A stretch of 64,000 nucleotides of DNA from an uncultured Mollicutes bacterium. GTDB lineage: Bacteria > Bacillota_I > Bacilli_A > ML615J-28 > CAG-313. The notes beneath the pieces were generated by a model. The model searched no databases. It was given only the letters and a program-made list of their open reading frames with translations, and had not been told where the DNA came from. Shown one piece after another: positions 53,139-60,829 of the stretch. Every line of letters starts with the position of its first letter. The first letter of the stretch is position 1. Position numbers and translations under genes: made by a program. The DNA lies in the NCBI GenBank assembly GCA_900538885.1, contig UQAI01000001.1:26156-90155 (forward strand), written 5' to 3'.

Positions 53139-53633
53139 ATGGTCAATATAACAGATGTAAGACAGATTCTTCAATTCGCAATAGATGCGGAGATTAAAGT
53201 CTTTCTTGATGGCGGCTGGGGTGTAGATGCACTTCTTGGATATCAGTCAAGAAGCCATAACGATATTGATATTTTTGTAGAAAAGAAAGATTATCAGAAT
53301 TTTATAGAGATAATACAAGCTAATGGATTTTATGAAATTAAGATGGAATATACAACATTGAATCATACTGTATGGGAAGATGCGAAAAACAGAATTATTG
53401 ATTTGCATTGTTTTGAATATACAGGCAAAGGTGAAATTCTTTATGAGGGGGATTGCTTTCCGTTAGAAATTTTTTCAGGTAAAGGAAAAATTGAGGAGAT
53501 AGAGGTTTCCTGTATTGAACCATATAGTCAAGTAATGTTCCATCTCGGATACGAGTTTGATGAAAATGATGTACATGATGTGAAGTTATTGTGTGAGACA
53601 TTTCATATCGAAGTTCCAAATGAGTATAGATAA
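53139..53633 (+). CDS. lnu(C): Lincosamide nucleotidyltransferase, Lnu(C)-like
   Basis: A 164-residue enzyme that adenylylates lincomycin and clindamycin. The nucleotidyltransferase core is visible: KVFLDGGWGVDALLG, then HNDIDIFVEKKDY with the two metal-binding aspartates, and the conserved NRIIDLHCFEYTGKGE and PYSQVMFHLGYEFDENDVHD. Length and wording fit Lnu(C) closely; Lnu(D) and Lnu(P) are close relatives. It has its own TATAAT (53094-53099), GTGAGGATG ribosome region and a downstream terminator, so it is an independent cargo gene. No insertion sequence remains beside it. Confidence 0.88.
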   Translation: MVNITDVRQILQFAIDAEIKVFLDGGWGVDALLGYQSRSHNDIDIFVEKKDYQNFIEIIQANGFYEIKMEYTTLNHTVWEDAKNRIIDLHCFEYTGKGEILYEGDCFPLEIFSGKGKIEEIEVSCIEPYSQVMFHLGYEFDENDVHDVKLLCETFHIEVPNEYR

Positions 53634-53663
53634 CGACAAATTCCTATTTAACGAGCAGTTATT

Positions 53664-53698
53664 CCCTCAATCCTTAATTGGAAAGAGGGGTCTTTTTT
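53664..53698 (+). terminator. Terminator after the lincosamide gene, copy 1 of a direct repeat
   Basis: CCCTC...TCC pairs with GGA...GAGGG around TTAATT, followed by a T6 run. The 27 bases 53664-53690 are identical to 56509-56535, downstream of the lipoprotein gene. Confidence 0.75.
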
Positions 53699-53723
53699 AT
53701 TTATCTCCAATATTATTGGATTA

Positions 53724-53753
53724 TTGGATTTTTTGGATAATTTGTGATATAAT
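53724..53753 (+). promoter_or_regulatory. Promoter of the LRR lipoprotein gene
   Basis: TTGGAT (53724-53729), an 18-bp spacer and TATAAT (53748-53753) with an extended TG at 53745. The AT-rich region before it repeats ATTATTGGAT. Confidence 0.65.
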
Positions 53754-53811
53754 GATTTAACTAAAACCGATTTTATGATTTTAGCTAATATAATAATTCG
53801 GAGGCACGATT

Positions 53812-56490
53812 ATGAAAAAAATTGGTAGATTTATTGTTTTATCTATTTTTATGATGTCAGTTATCTTTATGACTGGTTGTAGCAACAACACTCCTTATAT
53901 TGGAGAAAATGGAAACTGGTGGGTTGGCGAGTCTGACACTGGGGTTCCGGCACAAGGTGAAAAAGGTGATAGTGGCGAAAAAGGTGACAAAGGAGATAAG
54001 GGTGACAAAGGAGATAAAGGTGACACTGGGGATTCAGTAACTGTTGTTTCAGTTAAAAAAACAGGAACTGAAGAAAACGTCGATACATATACAATCACTT
54101 TCTCTGATGGAAATACTTCAACATTTACTGTTACAAATGGTGCTGATGGCGAATCAGTTAATGTTGAATCAGTAACTAAGATTGGTTCTGATGGATTAGT
54201 TGATACTTATAAAATAATGTTTTCTGATGGTACTGAATATACTTTTACAGTAACTAACGGAGCTGATGGCGAGTGCATAACAATTGAATCAATTGAAAAA
54301 ACTGGTTCAGATGAATTAGTTGATACTTACACAATTACATTATCTGACGGAAACAAATTCACATTTACCGTTACTAATGGAAAAGACGGATTAACTCCTT
54401 ATATTGGTCCTAATGGCAACTGGTGGATTGGCGATGAAGATACTGGCGAATTCGCTTCTTATAACTATGAAACTAGAGATATTACTGATGGATTAACATT
54501 TACACCTATGACCATAAATGGAAAAGGTGGTTTTGTTGTTACTGGTTTTGATCCTGTTGTTGCATACGGCAGTGAAATTTATAATCTTTTAGATAACTAT
54601 CCAGAACAATACGCGTCAACTTATGGAATTATTAATATTCCTGATTATTTAGGTACAACTCCTGTTATTGGAATCAAAGCTGAAATGTTTAAAAACGTTG
54701 ATTATATCGGCAAAGTTTCACTTTCAAGAAATACAGTTTATCTTGGAGATAATGTTTTTAATACTTGCTCAAATTTACAAGAAATTGATTTTAATGGAGC
54801 ACCATTAGAAAAACTTCCAGACTATGCTTTTTATAAAACAAAACTTCAAAGCATTGATTTACCTGAAACTTTAGAAACTTTAGGTGCATATTCTCTTGCA
54901 AATACTAAATTAAAATCTATTGAATTACCAAATTCATTAACGAGATTAGAAAGTCATGCTTTATATGGAAATACTATAAAAGATATTGATATTAATAATG
55001 TTACTTATTTTGCAGATTATTCATTATATGGAATTCATGGTAATCCTATTTATTTAACGAATGATGTTGAATATGTTGGTAGTTACGCTTTTGCTGGAAC
55101 TTATGTTTATATCGAACAGGAAACAATCCCTACAACTTGGGAAAGCAATATTGCAGGTACTAGTACGTATTATGGTGGAATTGTTACTCCTAATTGTTTA
55201 ATTAATGATGAGTATATTTACTCTAAGAACGGAAATGAAATAACAGTATTAAATTATATAGGAACTGATAAACGAATTGAAATTCCTAGTTTAATTGATT
55301 CTCTACCAGTTACAAAAATTGGATACGGTTTCAACTCTGTTAGTGAAATTGGACTTAATGTTTATGATAATATTTATACTGAAGAAAGTGGCGAAAACTA
55401 TTTCAGTTATATGGTAAGAGCAGAACAAGTAGTAATTCCAAATTCAGTAAAAGCAATTGATTTAGGAGCATTCAATAATTTATTTACTACAATTTATATT
55501 CCTTCAAGCGTAGAAAAAATAAGCACTTATGCTTTAATCATTGACAATGATGACTTGTCATCAAACTTTATGATTTTTGAAGCTAATTCATATCCTACAT
55601 TGATTAAAGGTTGGGTAGATGGCGAAAATGAAGGCGAAATTGATGGTGCACTATGGTTTGATGACGAAAACTATATTTGCTATTATCGCAATATCAAAAA
55701 TACAAAATGGGAAGATGTTTATTTTAATGAAGAAACAAATTCATACTATATTAAAGATTTATTTGGTTATACTTTAATTGCTTATATGAACCATGAAGTT
55801 GGTAGTAAAATTGTAATCGAATCAACTTTCAATAACGAAACTGTTCATACTATTAGAAAAGGTGCTGTTTATGGATTCTTTAATCCTAAATCCTTAATCA
55901 TAGAAGATGGAATTAAAAAGATTCAAAAGTATGCGTTTATGATGTGTGCAGACTTCAATTATGCTTATATTCCTAGCAGTGTAACAACAATTAATGCCTA
56001 TGGATTTGCTGATGTTTGTTATAGATTCTATACAAATCACACATCAAAACCAGATGAATGGGATACACAATGGGCTGGTTCTTCATCTAGTTATACAATT
56101 ACTTATAAAACTGAATTAGGTGAGATTCCTACAATATCTTTTGATGGAAAGTATGAATATGCAGTTCTTGATGATGGAACAGTAAGTCTAGTTAAGTATT
56201 TGGGTTCTTCATCAACATCTACAATTAAAGTTCCAAGAACAATTGATGGATATACAGTAACTGAAGTAAAGAGCAATTGTTATTCAATTTCATACTCTTC
56301 TACAGTTTACATTTATATTCCTAAATCAATTCTTGTGTTAGAAGAAAATGCATTTTATCGCTCTTACACTTATTATACAACTTATGTTTATTTTGAAGCT
56401 GAATCTGCTTTACCTGGCTATCACTCAAAATTCACCAATACATCTTCTAGCTATTTAACTAAATACTGGAATAGAAGTATCGGATACTAA
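53812..56490 (+). CDS. Collagen-like/leucine-rich-repeat surface lipoprotein (BspA-like)
   Basis: An 892-residue lipoprotein. Signal peptide with lipobox MTGC, cysteine at residue 23. After it comes YIGENGNWWVGESDTG, seven or so Gly-X-Y triplets ([11 protein letters not shown]...), three similar beta units (SVKKTGTEENVDTYTITFSDGN and variants), a second copy YIGPNGNWWIGDEDTG, and then several BspA/LRR_5 repeats (YAFAGTYVYI, VEKISTYALI, IQKYAFMM). Anchored on the cell surface, it likely acts in adhesion. It has its own promoter and terminator and no phage function: lysogenic-conversion cargo. GGAGG precedes the ATG. Confidence 0.85.
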   Translation: MKKIGRFIVLSIFMMSVIFMTGCSNNTPYIGENGNWWVGESDTGVPAQGEKGDSGEKGDKGDKGDKGDKGDTGDSVTVVSVKKTGTEENVDTYTITFSDGNTSTFTVTNGADGESVNVESVTKIGSDGLVDTYKIMFSDGTEYTFTVTNGADGECITIESIEKTGSDELVDTYTITLSDGNKFTFTVTNGKDGLTPYIGPNGNWWIGDEDTGEFASYNYETRDITDGLTFTPMTINGKGGFVVTGFDPVVAYGSEIYNLLDNYPEQYASTYGIINIPDYLGTTPVIGIKAEMFKNVDYIGKVSLSRNTVYLGDNVFNTCSNLQEIDFNGAPLEKLPDYAFYKTKLQSIDLPETLETLGAYSLANTKLKSIELPNSLTRLESHALYGNTIKDIDINNVTYFADYSLYGIHGNPIYLTNDVEYVGSYAFAGTYVYIEQETIPTTWESNIAGTSTYYGGIVTPNCLINDEYIYSKNGNEITVLNYIGTDKRIEIPSLIDSLPVTKIGYGFNSVSEIGLNVYDNIYTEESGENYFSYMVRAEQVVIPNSVKAIDLGAFNNLFTTIYIPSSVEKISTYALIIDNDDLSSNFMIFEANSYPTLIKGWVDGENEGEIDGALWFDDENYICYYRNIKNTKWEDVYFNEETNSYYIKDLFGYTLIAYMNHEVGSKIVIESTFNNETVHTIRKGAVYGFFNPKSLIIEDGIKKIQKYAFMMCADFNYAYIPSSVTTINAYGFADVCYRFYTNHTSKPDEWDTQWAGSSSSYTITYKTELGEIPTISFDGKYEYAVLDDGTVSLVKYLGSSSTSTIKVPRTIDGYTVTEVKSNCYSISYSSTVYIYIPKSILVLEENAFYRSYTYYTTYVYFEAESALPGYHSKFTNTSSSYLTKYWNRSIGY

Positions 56491-56508
56491 TTAAAATGTG
56501 GATCAAAC

Positions 56509-56541
56509 CCCTCAATCCTTAATTGGAAAGAGGGGCTTTTT
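56509..56541 (+). terminator. Terminator after the lipoprotein gene, copy 2 of a direct repeat
   Basis: Same stem as at 53664 (27 identical bases at 56509-56535), followed by C and T6. The two copies enclose the lipoprotein gene and its promoter. The 160 bases that follow, up to the next promoter, hold no recognisable gene. Confidence 0.75.
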
Positions 56542-56694
56542 TAATGATTAGCAAAAAAATAAAGAAAATGTTTTCATAGATGTTTTGCCTAGAGTTTGAG
56601 AAAAATCAGCCTATTTTGGGATAGTATTACAGCTCTCAGGTTAACAGCTTTTTTCTTTTTTCTCAAAAAATGAAGTGCTCTTCAAGAGGTCGAT

Positions 56695-56722
56695 TTGACA
56701 CCTAAAAATTAAGTGATATACT
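56695..56722 (+). promoter_or_regulatory. Promoter TTGACA-16-TATACT
   Basis: TTGACA (56695-56700) and TATACT (56717-56722) with extended TG (56714), 55 bases before the small gene at 56777. Confidence 0.75.
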
Positions 56723-56776
56723 ACAGGTGTAATTACAAAAAAAGTAGGCTTACTTTAGAAAAGGAGCGTTGGAAAA

Positions 56777-56971
56777 ATGAAAACATTAAATCTTACTGAA
56801 CAACAGGTTATTGATCTATTATCATTGGTTGAAGAAGAAATCAGATACCTTACAAATGAGGCTATTCCTTCATGTGATGATGATCCAGAAGATTTGGCCA
56901 TTATTGATAGAGAAGGATTCATTAAGTCATTAAAGGGTATGGAAGATATCAAGAAGCAACTTTCTGAATAA
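56777..56971 (+). CDS. Small acidic helical protein, unknown function
   Basis: A 64-residue protein, predicted all-helical and acidic (LTEQQVIDLLSLVEEEIRYLTNEAIPSCDDDPEDLAIIDREGFIKSLKGMEDIKKQL). AAAGGAGCG precedes the ATG, a good promoter lies upstream and a terminator downstream, so it is a free-standing gene. The form suits an antitoxin-like or anti-repressor protein, but nothing confirms this. Confidence 0.7.
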   Translation: MKTLNLTEQQVIDLLSLVEEEIRYLTNEAIPSCDDDPEDLAIIDREGFIKSLKGMEDIKKQLSE

Positions 56972-56998
56972 ATTAAGTAATAATTAATCATTTTATTA

Positions 56999-57028
56999 AG
57001 CTTTAGAGTGAAATCTAGAGCTTTTTTT
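56999..57028 (+). terminator. Intrinsic terminator
   Basis: AGCTTTAGA (56999-57007) pairs with TCTAGAGCT (57014-57022) with one G-U, followed by T7. Ends the small gene transcript and isolates the recombinase promoter element. Confidence 0.75.
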
Positions 57029-57046
57029 ATTTTCTGAATTCAAATC

Positions 57047-57073
57047 CCGAACTTTTGACACGATTTTCGGTCC
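57047..57073 (+). promoter_or_regulatory. CCGAAC-15-CGGTCC element before the recombinase operon
   Basis: CCGAAC (57047-57052) and CGGTCC (57068-57073), 15 bp apart, then TTAGACTTGAGGAGGT. It matches the element at 23399 in both hexamers, spacing and downstream sequence, while the spacer sequences differ. It lies 25 bases before the first gene of the recombinase operon. Confidence 0.5.
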
Positions 57074-57097
57074 TTAGACTTGAGGAGGTATGAACCT

Positions 57098-57340
57098 ATG
57101 AATTTAAAAGAACAAATAAGAACCTTAAGTCAAAAGGGTTATGGCTATAAGAAGATAGCTAAAGAATTGAACATTTCAATTGGATCAGTAAGAAACGCTT
57201 TAGTTGAGACACCAAGCGATGAGGTGTGCAAGAACTGCGGAAAGAAGCTAAAGTTTGTTGTTGGTAAGAAAAAGAAGACATTCTGCTGTGATAGCTGTAG
57301 ATACGATTACTGGAACAAACAAAGAAGGGGTGGCAAGTAA
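57098..57340 (+). CDS. HTH plus zinc-ribbon accessory protein of the recombinase operon
   Basis: An 80-residue protein. The N-terminal helix-turn-helix resembles resolvase-type DNA-binding domains (LKEQIRTLSQKGYGYKKIAKELNISIGSVRNAL). A zinc ribbon follows (CKNCGKKLKFV...FCCDSC). GAGGAGGT precedes the ATG. Next to serine recombinase genes, a role as DNA-binding cofactor or directionality factor is plausible but inferred. The following gene begins 2 bases after its stop. Confidence 0.75.
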   Translation: MNLKEQIRTLSQKGYGYKKIAKELNISIGSVRNALVETPSDEVCKNCGKKLKFVVGKKKKTFCCDSCRYDYWNKQRRGGK

Positions 57341-57341
57341 T

Positions 57342-57557
57342 ATGACTCCTTTGGAAAGATATATGGCTTCAGTTAAGGTTCTTGAGAAGATGGTTAAGGA
57401 AGGCTTGATTGATGAAAAAGAGTACATGAAAGTCGAATCGTTCCTAGCTAAAAAACACTGTATCAAACCTGACAGCATTTACCGTTCAAATCACTTGCTA
57501 TTTCAGAGAAATAGAGTGATAGATAGTAATGCAAAAAAGGAGGCAAATAATGGATAG
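57342..57557 (+). CDS. SHOCT-like small protein of the recombinase operon
   Basis: A 71-residue protein whose core VLEKMVKEGLIDEKEYMKVESFLAKKHCIKPDSIYR matches the SHOCT-like small proteins that travel with phage serine recombinases. AAGGGGTGG precedes the ATG. It overlaps the first recombinase start by 8 bases. It may be a recombination partner; no enzymatic motif. Confidence 0.75.
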   Translation: MTPLERYMASVKVLEKMVKEGLIDEKEYMKVESFLAKKHCIKPDSIYRSNHLLFQRNRVIDSNAKKEANNG

Positions 57558-58893
57558 AAACATAATCAAAATTGATGCAGAAAAGCAATTGAAATCCAGA
57601 ATTAGGGTTTGCGCTTATGCTCGTGTTTCAAGAGATAAGGATGCGATGTTTCAATCGCTGTCAGCTCAGGTTAGCCATTACAACAAGATGATTAACAGCA
57701 ACCCAGAATGGCAGTTCAAGGGAGTCTATGCGGATTATGCATTTTCAGGAACAAAGGAAGATAGACCGGAATTCCAAAAGATGCTGGAAGCCTGCAAAGC
57801 TGGTGAGATTGATTTAATTATCACAAAATCAATTTCAAGGTTCGCCAGAAACACAGAAACAGTGCTTAAAGTAGTTAGGGAATTAAAGGCTAGGGATGTA
57901 GATGTTTACTTCGAGGAACAAAAGATCCATACGATATCATCGGATGGTGAGTTCATGCTTAGCGTGCTTGCTGCTTATTACCAAGAGGAAGCCAGGTCGG
58001 TTTCAGAAAATATGAAATGGCGAATTAAGAAAGATTTCAGTCAAGGCATCATGTGGGGTGGCAAAGATAACTACGGTTACAAATATGACATCGATAAGAA
58101 GACGTTCATTGTAGTTCCTGAAGAGGCTGCTGTAGTTAAGCGAATCTTCGAACTATACATTGCTGGAGCAGGATTTCAAAAGATATCCAGCATCCTGAAC
58201 TTGGAAGGCATAAAACCAATGACTGCAAATGAGTGGAGCAAGAATAACGTGACAGCCGTCATAAGCAACTCAAACTACACAGGCGACCTAATCCTTCAGA
58301 AGACATACCGCAAGGATTACCTATCAAAGAAAAAATGCAAGAACAACGGTGAGCTTCAGAAATACCTTGTCGAAGAGAACCATGAGCCAATAATCACTAA
58401 AGAGATGTTTGAAAAGGCACAGAAAATCAGAAATGAGAGAATTATGAAGTATGACATTAAAACCAGAAAGGCAAAGAATAACTACCCTTTCACAGGCATT
58501 CTTAGATGCGGATGCTGCGGTGGAGCATATCATCACAAGACGACAAGGTACAACTTAATCTGGATTTGCAGAACCTACAACACCAAAGGGAAAGGCTTCT
58601 GCTCAAGAAGCAAGCAAATAGATGAACGCAAGCTTTATGATGCGATTAACCAATACTTCGGTTGGGATAAGTTCAAACAAGATAAGTTCCTAGAGAAGGT
58701 TGAGAAGATTATAGCTAATCCAGGGAATGAGCTAGAGATTCACCTTAAGGATGGAACGGTTGACAAAATCTATTGGAATGACAGAAGCCGAAGCGAGGCA
58801 TGGACTGATGATATGAAATCTAAAGCTAGAGCTAAGGCATTTAAACAAAACGAATTAAGAGGAGGGAACAACAGATGGCAAAAGTCAAAGTAA
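57550..58893 (+). CDS. Large serine recombinase 1
   Basis: A 447-residue site-specific recombinase. Resolvase catalytic domain with the nucleophilic serine in AYARVSRD at residue 27, the SLSAQ helix, KSISRFARN and EEARSVSEN; then the recombinase domain (YKYDIDKKTFIVVPEEAAVVKRIFELYI) and zinc ribbon (LRCGCCGGAYHH...C). AAAGGAGG precedes the ATG at 57550. It overlaps the second recombinase by 19 bases. It is shorter than recombinase 2 and has little C-terminal coiled coil. Confidence 0.93.
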   Translation: MDRNIIKIDAEKQLKSRIRVCAYARVSRDKDAMFQSLSAQVSHYNKMINSNPEWQFKGVYADYAFSGTKEDRPEFQKMLEACKAGEIDLIITKSISRFARNTETVLKVVRELKARDVDVYFEEQKIHTISSDGEFMLSVLAAYYQEEARSVSENMKWRIKKDFSQGIMWGGKDNYGYKYDIDKKTFIVVPEEAAVVKRIFELYIAGAGFQKISSILNLEGIKPMTANEWSKNNVTAVISNSNYTGDLILQKTYRKDYLSKKKCKNNGELQKYLVEENHEPIITKEMFEKAQKIRNERIMKYDIKTRKAKNNYPFTGILRCGCCGGAYHHKTTRYNLIWICRTYNTKGKGFCSRSKQIDERKLYDAINQYFGWDKFKQDKFLEKVEKIIANPGNELEIHLKDGTVDKIYWNDRSRSEAWTDDMKSKARAKAFKQNELRGGNNRWQKSK

Positions 58894-60446
58894 TACCACA
58901 AACGATAAATCCGATGACAATGTCAGTTATTGGCTCAACTCAAAAAAGAAAAGTTGCTGCTTATGCCAGAGTAAGCACCGAGAATGAAGAACAACAATCA
59001 TCATATGAAGCACAGGTCAAATACTACACTGAGCATATAGCAACCAGACCAGACTGGGAATTCGTGAAGGTGTATTCTGATGAAGGTATATCAGGAACCA
59101 ACACAAAAAGAAGAGTTGGCTTTAGATCGATGATACAGGATGCAGTTGATGGGAAGATTGACCTAATTCTAACCAAATCAATATCGAGATTTGCCAGAAA
59201 CACCTTAGACAGCATATCCTACATTAGACAATTGAAAGCTGCTGGAACTGAGGTCTATTTTGAAAAGGAAAATTTATGGACATTCGATTCAAAGTCTGAA
59301 ATGGTGCTGTCTATGCTTAGTGCTATTGCTCAAGAGGAAAGCCGAAGCATCTCAGAGAACGTTAAGATGGGCAAGAGATGGCAAATGAAGGAAGGAAAGG
59401 TTACAATTCCTTGTAAGGCGTTCTTAGGATACCAAAATATAGATGGTAAGATTACGATTGATAAGGATGAGGCAATCATCGTTAGAAGAATTTACTCAAT
59501 GTTCTTAAAGGACGGTATGACAAGAAAGGCTATAGCAGATACTCTGAAGGCTGAGGGAATTCCTACTCCATCAAAGAAAGGCTGCAACTGGACCGTCAAC
59601 AACATTCAGTCGATACTCACCAACGAGAAGTACAAAGGCGATGCATTGCTACAAAAGGTCTATTGCGACGATTATCTTGAGCACAAGGTAAAGAAGAACA
59701 ACGGTGTGTTACCTCAATATTACGTTGAGAATTCGCATCCTGGAATCATCAACAAAGAAGAATGGACAATGGTTCAGGAGGAGCTTAAGAGAAGAGAAGG
59801 CATCAGATACTCATACCAAACAAGCAATCCTTATTTAGCAAAGCTTAGATGCTCGGAATGCGGACACTTCTTCGGAATCAAGGTATGGCATTCCAACTCA
59901 ATCCACAGAAAAGAGGTATTGCAATGCAACGGCAAATACAAATGCGGATGCAAGTCACCTAATCTTAGCCAAGATGAAGTCAACAGGAAGTTCATAGAAG
60001 CCTACAACCAAGTGATGGACAACAAGAAAGGCTTGATAGAAGACACCAAAGAGGTCATAGAAATGCTAACCTCAACTGAGAAAATAGACGCGAAGGTACA
60101 AGCATTAACGAATGAGATGGAGGAGGTTCAGCTATTGGTAGAGAACCTAATTCACGACAATGCCAGAAGGAACCAAGACCAAGAAGAGTACGAAAGACAC
60201 TATCAAGAGTTGGTAAGTCAATTCAATGCAGCTAAAGCTAAAATGAAATCCTTGCTAGAGGAAAAACAATCCAAACTAGACAGGATTGAAATACTTAATG
60301 CTTTCATTGTTTCCTTAGAAGATAAAGAAGCCGTCATAGATGAATTCTCAACTGATCTATGGAACTTAATGATTCAAGATGCATTAGTCAGCGAGGATGG
60401 AACAATTAAGTTTGTATTCAAGAATGGAACAGAAATTACAATGTAA
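58875..60446 (+). CDS. Large serine recombinase 2
   Basis: A 523-residue recombinase, paralogous to its neighbour. Catalytic serine in AYARVSTEN at residue 34, KSISRFARNTLDS, EESRSISENV; recombinase domain (LGYQNIDGKITIDKDEAIIVRRIYSMFL); zinc ribbon (LRCSECGHFFG...CNGKYKCGCK); and a long C-terminal coiled coil (about 395-490) used in synapsis control. GAGGAGGG precedes the ATG. Two adjacent large serine recombinases may act together in integration and excision. A strong terminator follows. Confidence 0.93.
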   Translation: MAKVKVIPQTINPMTMSVIGSTQKRKVAAYARVSTENEEQQSSYEAQVKYYTEHIATRPDWEFVKVYSDEGISGTNTKRRVGFRSMIQDAVDGKIDLILTKSISRFARNTLDSISYIRQLKAAGTEVYFEKENLWTFDSKSEMVLSMLSAIAQEESRSISENVKMGKRWQMKEGKVTIPCKAFLGYQNIDGKITIDKDEAIIVRRIYSMFLKDGMTRKAIADTLKAEGIPTPSKKGCNWTVNNIQSILTNEKYKGDALLQKVYCDDYLEHKVKKNNGVLPQYYVENSHPGIINKEEWTMVQEELKRREGIRYSYQTSNPYLAKLRCSECGHFFGIKVWHSNSIHRKEVLQCNGKYKCGCKSPNLSQDEVNRKFIEAYNQVMDNKKGLIEDTKEVIEMLTSTEKIDAKVQALTNEMEEVQLLVENLIHDNARRNQDQEEYERHYQELVSQFNAAKAKMKSLLEEKQSKLDRIEILNAFIVSLEDKEAVIDEFSTDLWNLMIQDALVSEDGTIKFVFKNGTEITM

Positions 60447-60453
60447 AAAATAA

Positions 60454-60485
60454 AACCAGCCGCTTTATAAAATGGCTGGTTTTTT
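60454..60485 (+). terminator. Intrinsic terminator after the recombinases
   Basis: AACCAGCC (60454-60461) pairs with GGCTGGTT (60474-60481), followed by a T6 tract. Marks the right end of the prophage transcription units. Confidence 0.85.
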
Positions 60486-60493
60486 AGTGCTAT

Positions 60494-60535
60494 ATCGTTA
60501 ACATTTTATTAACGATGTGATATACTATTAACGAT
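60494..60535 (+). promoter_or_regulatory. Promoter with three ATCGTTAA/TTAACGAT operator boxes
   Basis: Promoter: TTAACA (60498-60503), 17 bp, TATACT (60521-60526) with extended TG. Operators: ATCGTTAA (60494-60501) and TTAACGAT (60509-60516) form a perfect inverted repeat over the -35; a third TTAACGAT (60528-60535) lies just after the -10. This is a repressor-controlled promoter for the three genes downstream. Confidence 0.7.
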
Positions 60536-60554
60536 ATCCGGAGGACGTTAATAA

Positions 60555-60815
60555 ATGAATAGAAAGCTTAAAGTCTATGAACAATCTATGGGTGGGGGAA
60601 ACTACACTCAAGTTCCAACGATTTTATTAAAGGGAAAGTGGCTTGAAGAAGCTGGGTTTAAAGCCGGCGAGTACGTTGAGGTTGTTTGCGATGGTGACAA
60701 GATTATTCTTACGAAAACTAGTGCACCAGAGCCAAGAAAGTCACTCGAAGATAGAATCAAGAATTTAAGCGAAAGTCAAAAAAAGAAACTGTCTGAGATG
60801 ATTGATAAATTATAG
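60555..60815 (+). CDS. SymE/AbrB-fold small protein
   Basis: An 86-residue protein. KLKVYEQSMGGGNYTQVPTILLKGKWLEEAGFKAGEYVEVVCDGDKIILTK matches the SymE toxin family (swapped-hairpin AbrB-like fold); a charged C-terminal helix follows. E. coli SymE is an SOS-induced, RNA-regulated toxin that lies beside the hsd genes. Here it leads a three-gene operon behind an operator-rich promoter, with GGAGG 10 bases before the ATG, so it could instead be the DNA-binding regulator of the operon. No antisense RNA gene was recognised. Confidence 0.75.
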   Translation: MNRKLKVYEQSMGGGNYTQVPTILLKGKWLEEAGFKAGEYVEVVCDGDKIILTKTSAPEPRKSLEDRIKNLSESQKKKLSEMIDKL

Positions 60816-60829
60816 AAGGGAGTCCAAAT

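Larger units (their letters stand above)
22430..60490. mobile_element. Siphovirus-type prophage with large serine recombinases and cargo genes
   Basis: A continuous plus-strand run of phage modules: early DNA metabolism (22729-30100), late regulator (30097), packaging and head genes (30663-41920), tail genes (41917-51994), holin (52642), cargo (53139-56490) and recombinases (57550-60446). The head module is the HK97 type and the tail is long and non-contractile (tape measure of 867 residues, Dit, Tal). Exact attachment sites were not identified; the limits are set from gene content and the terminator after the last recombinase. No CI-type repressor, tyrosine integrase or endolysin was found. 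Confidence 0.85.
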
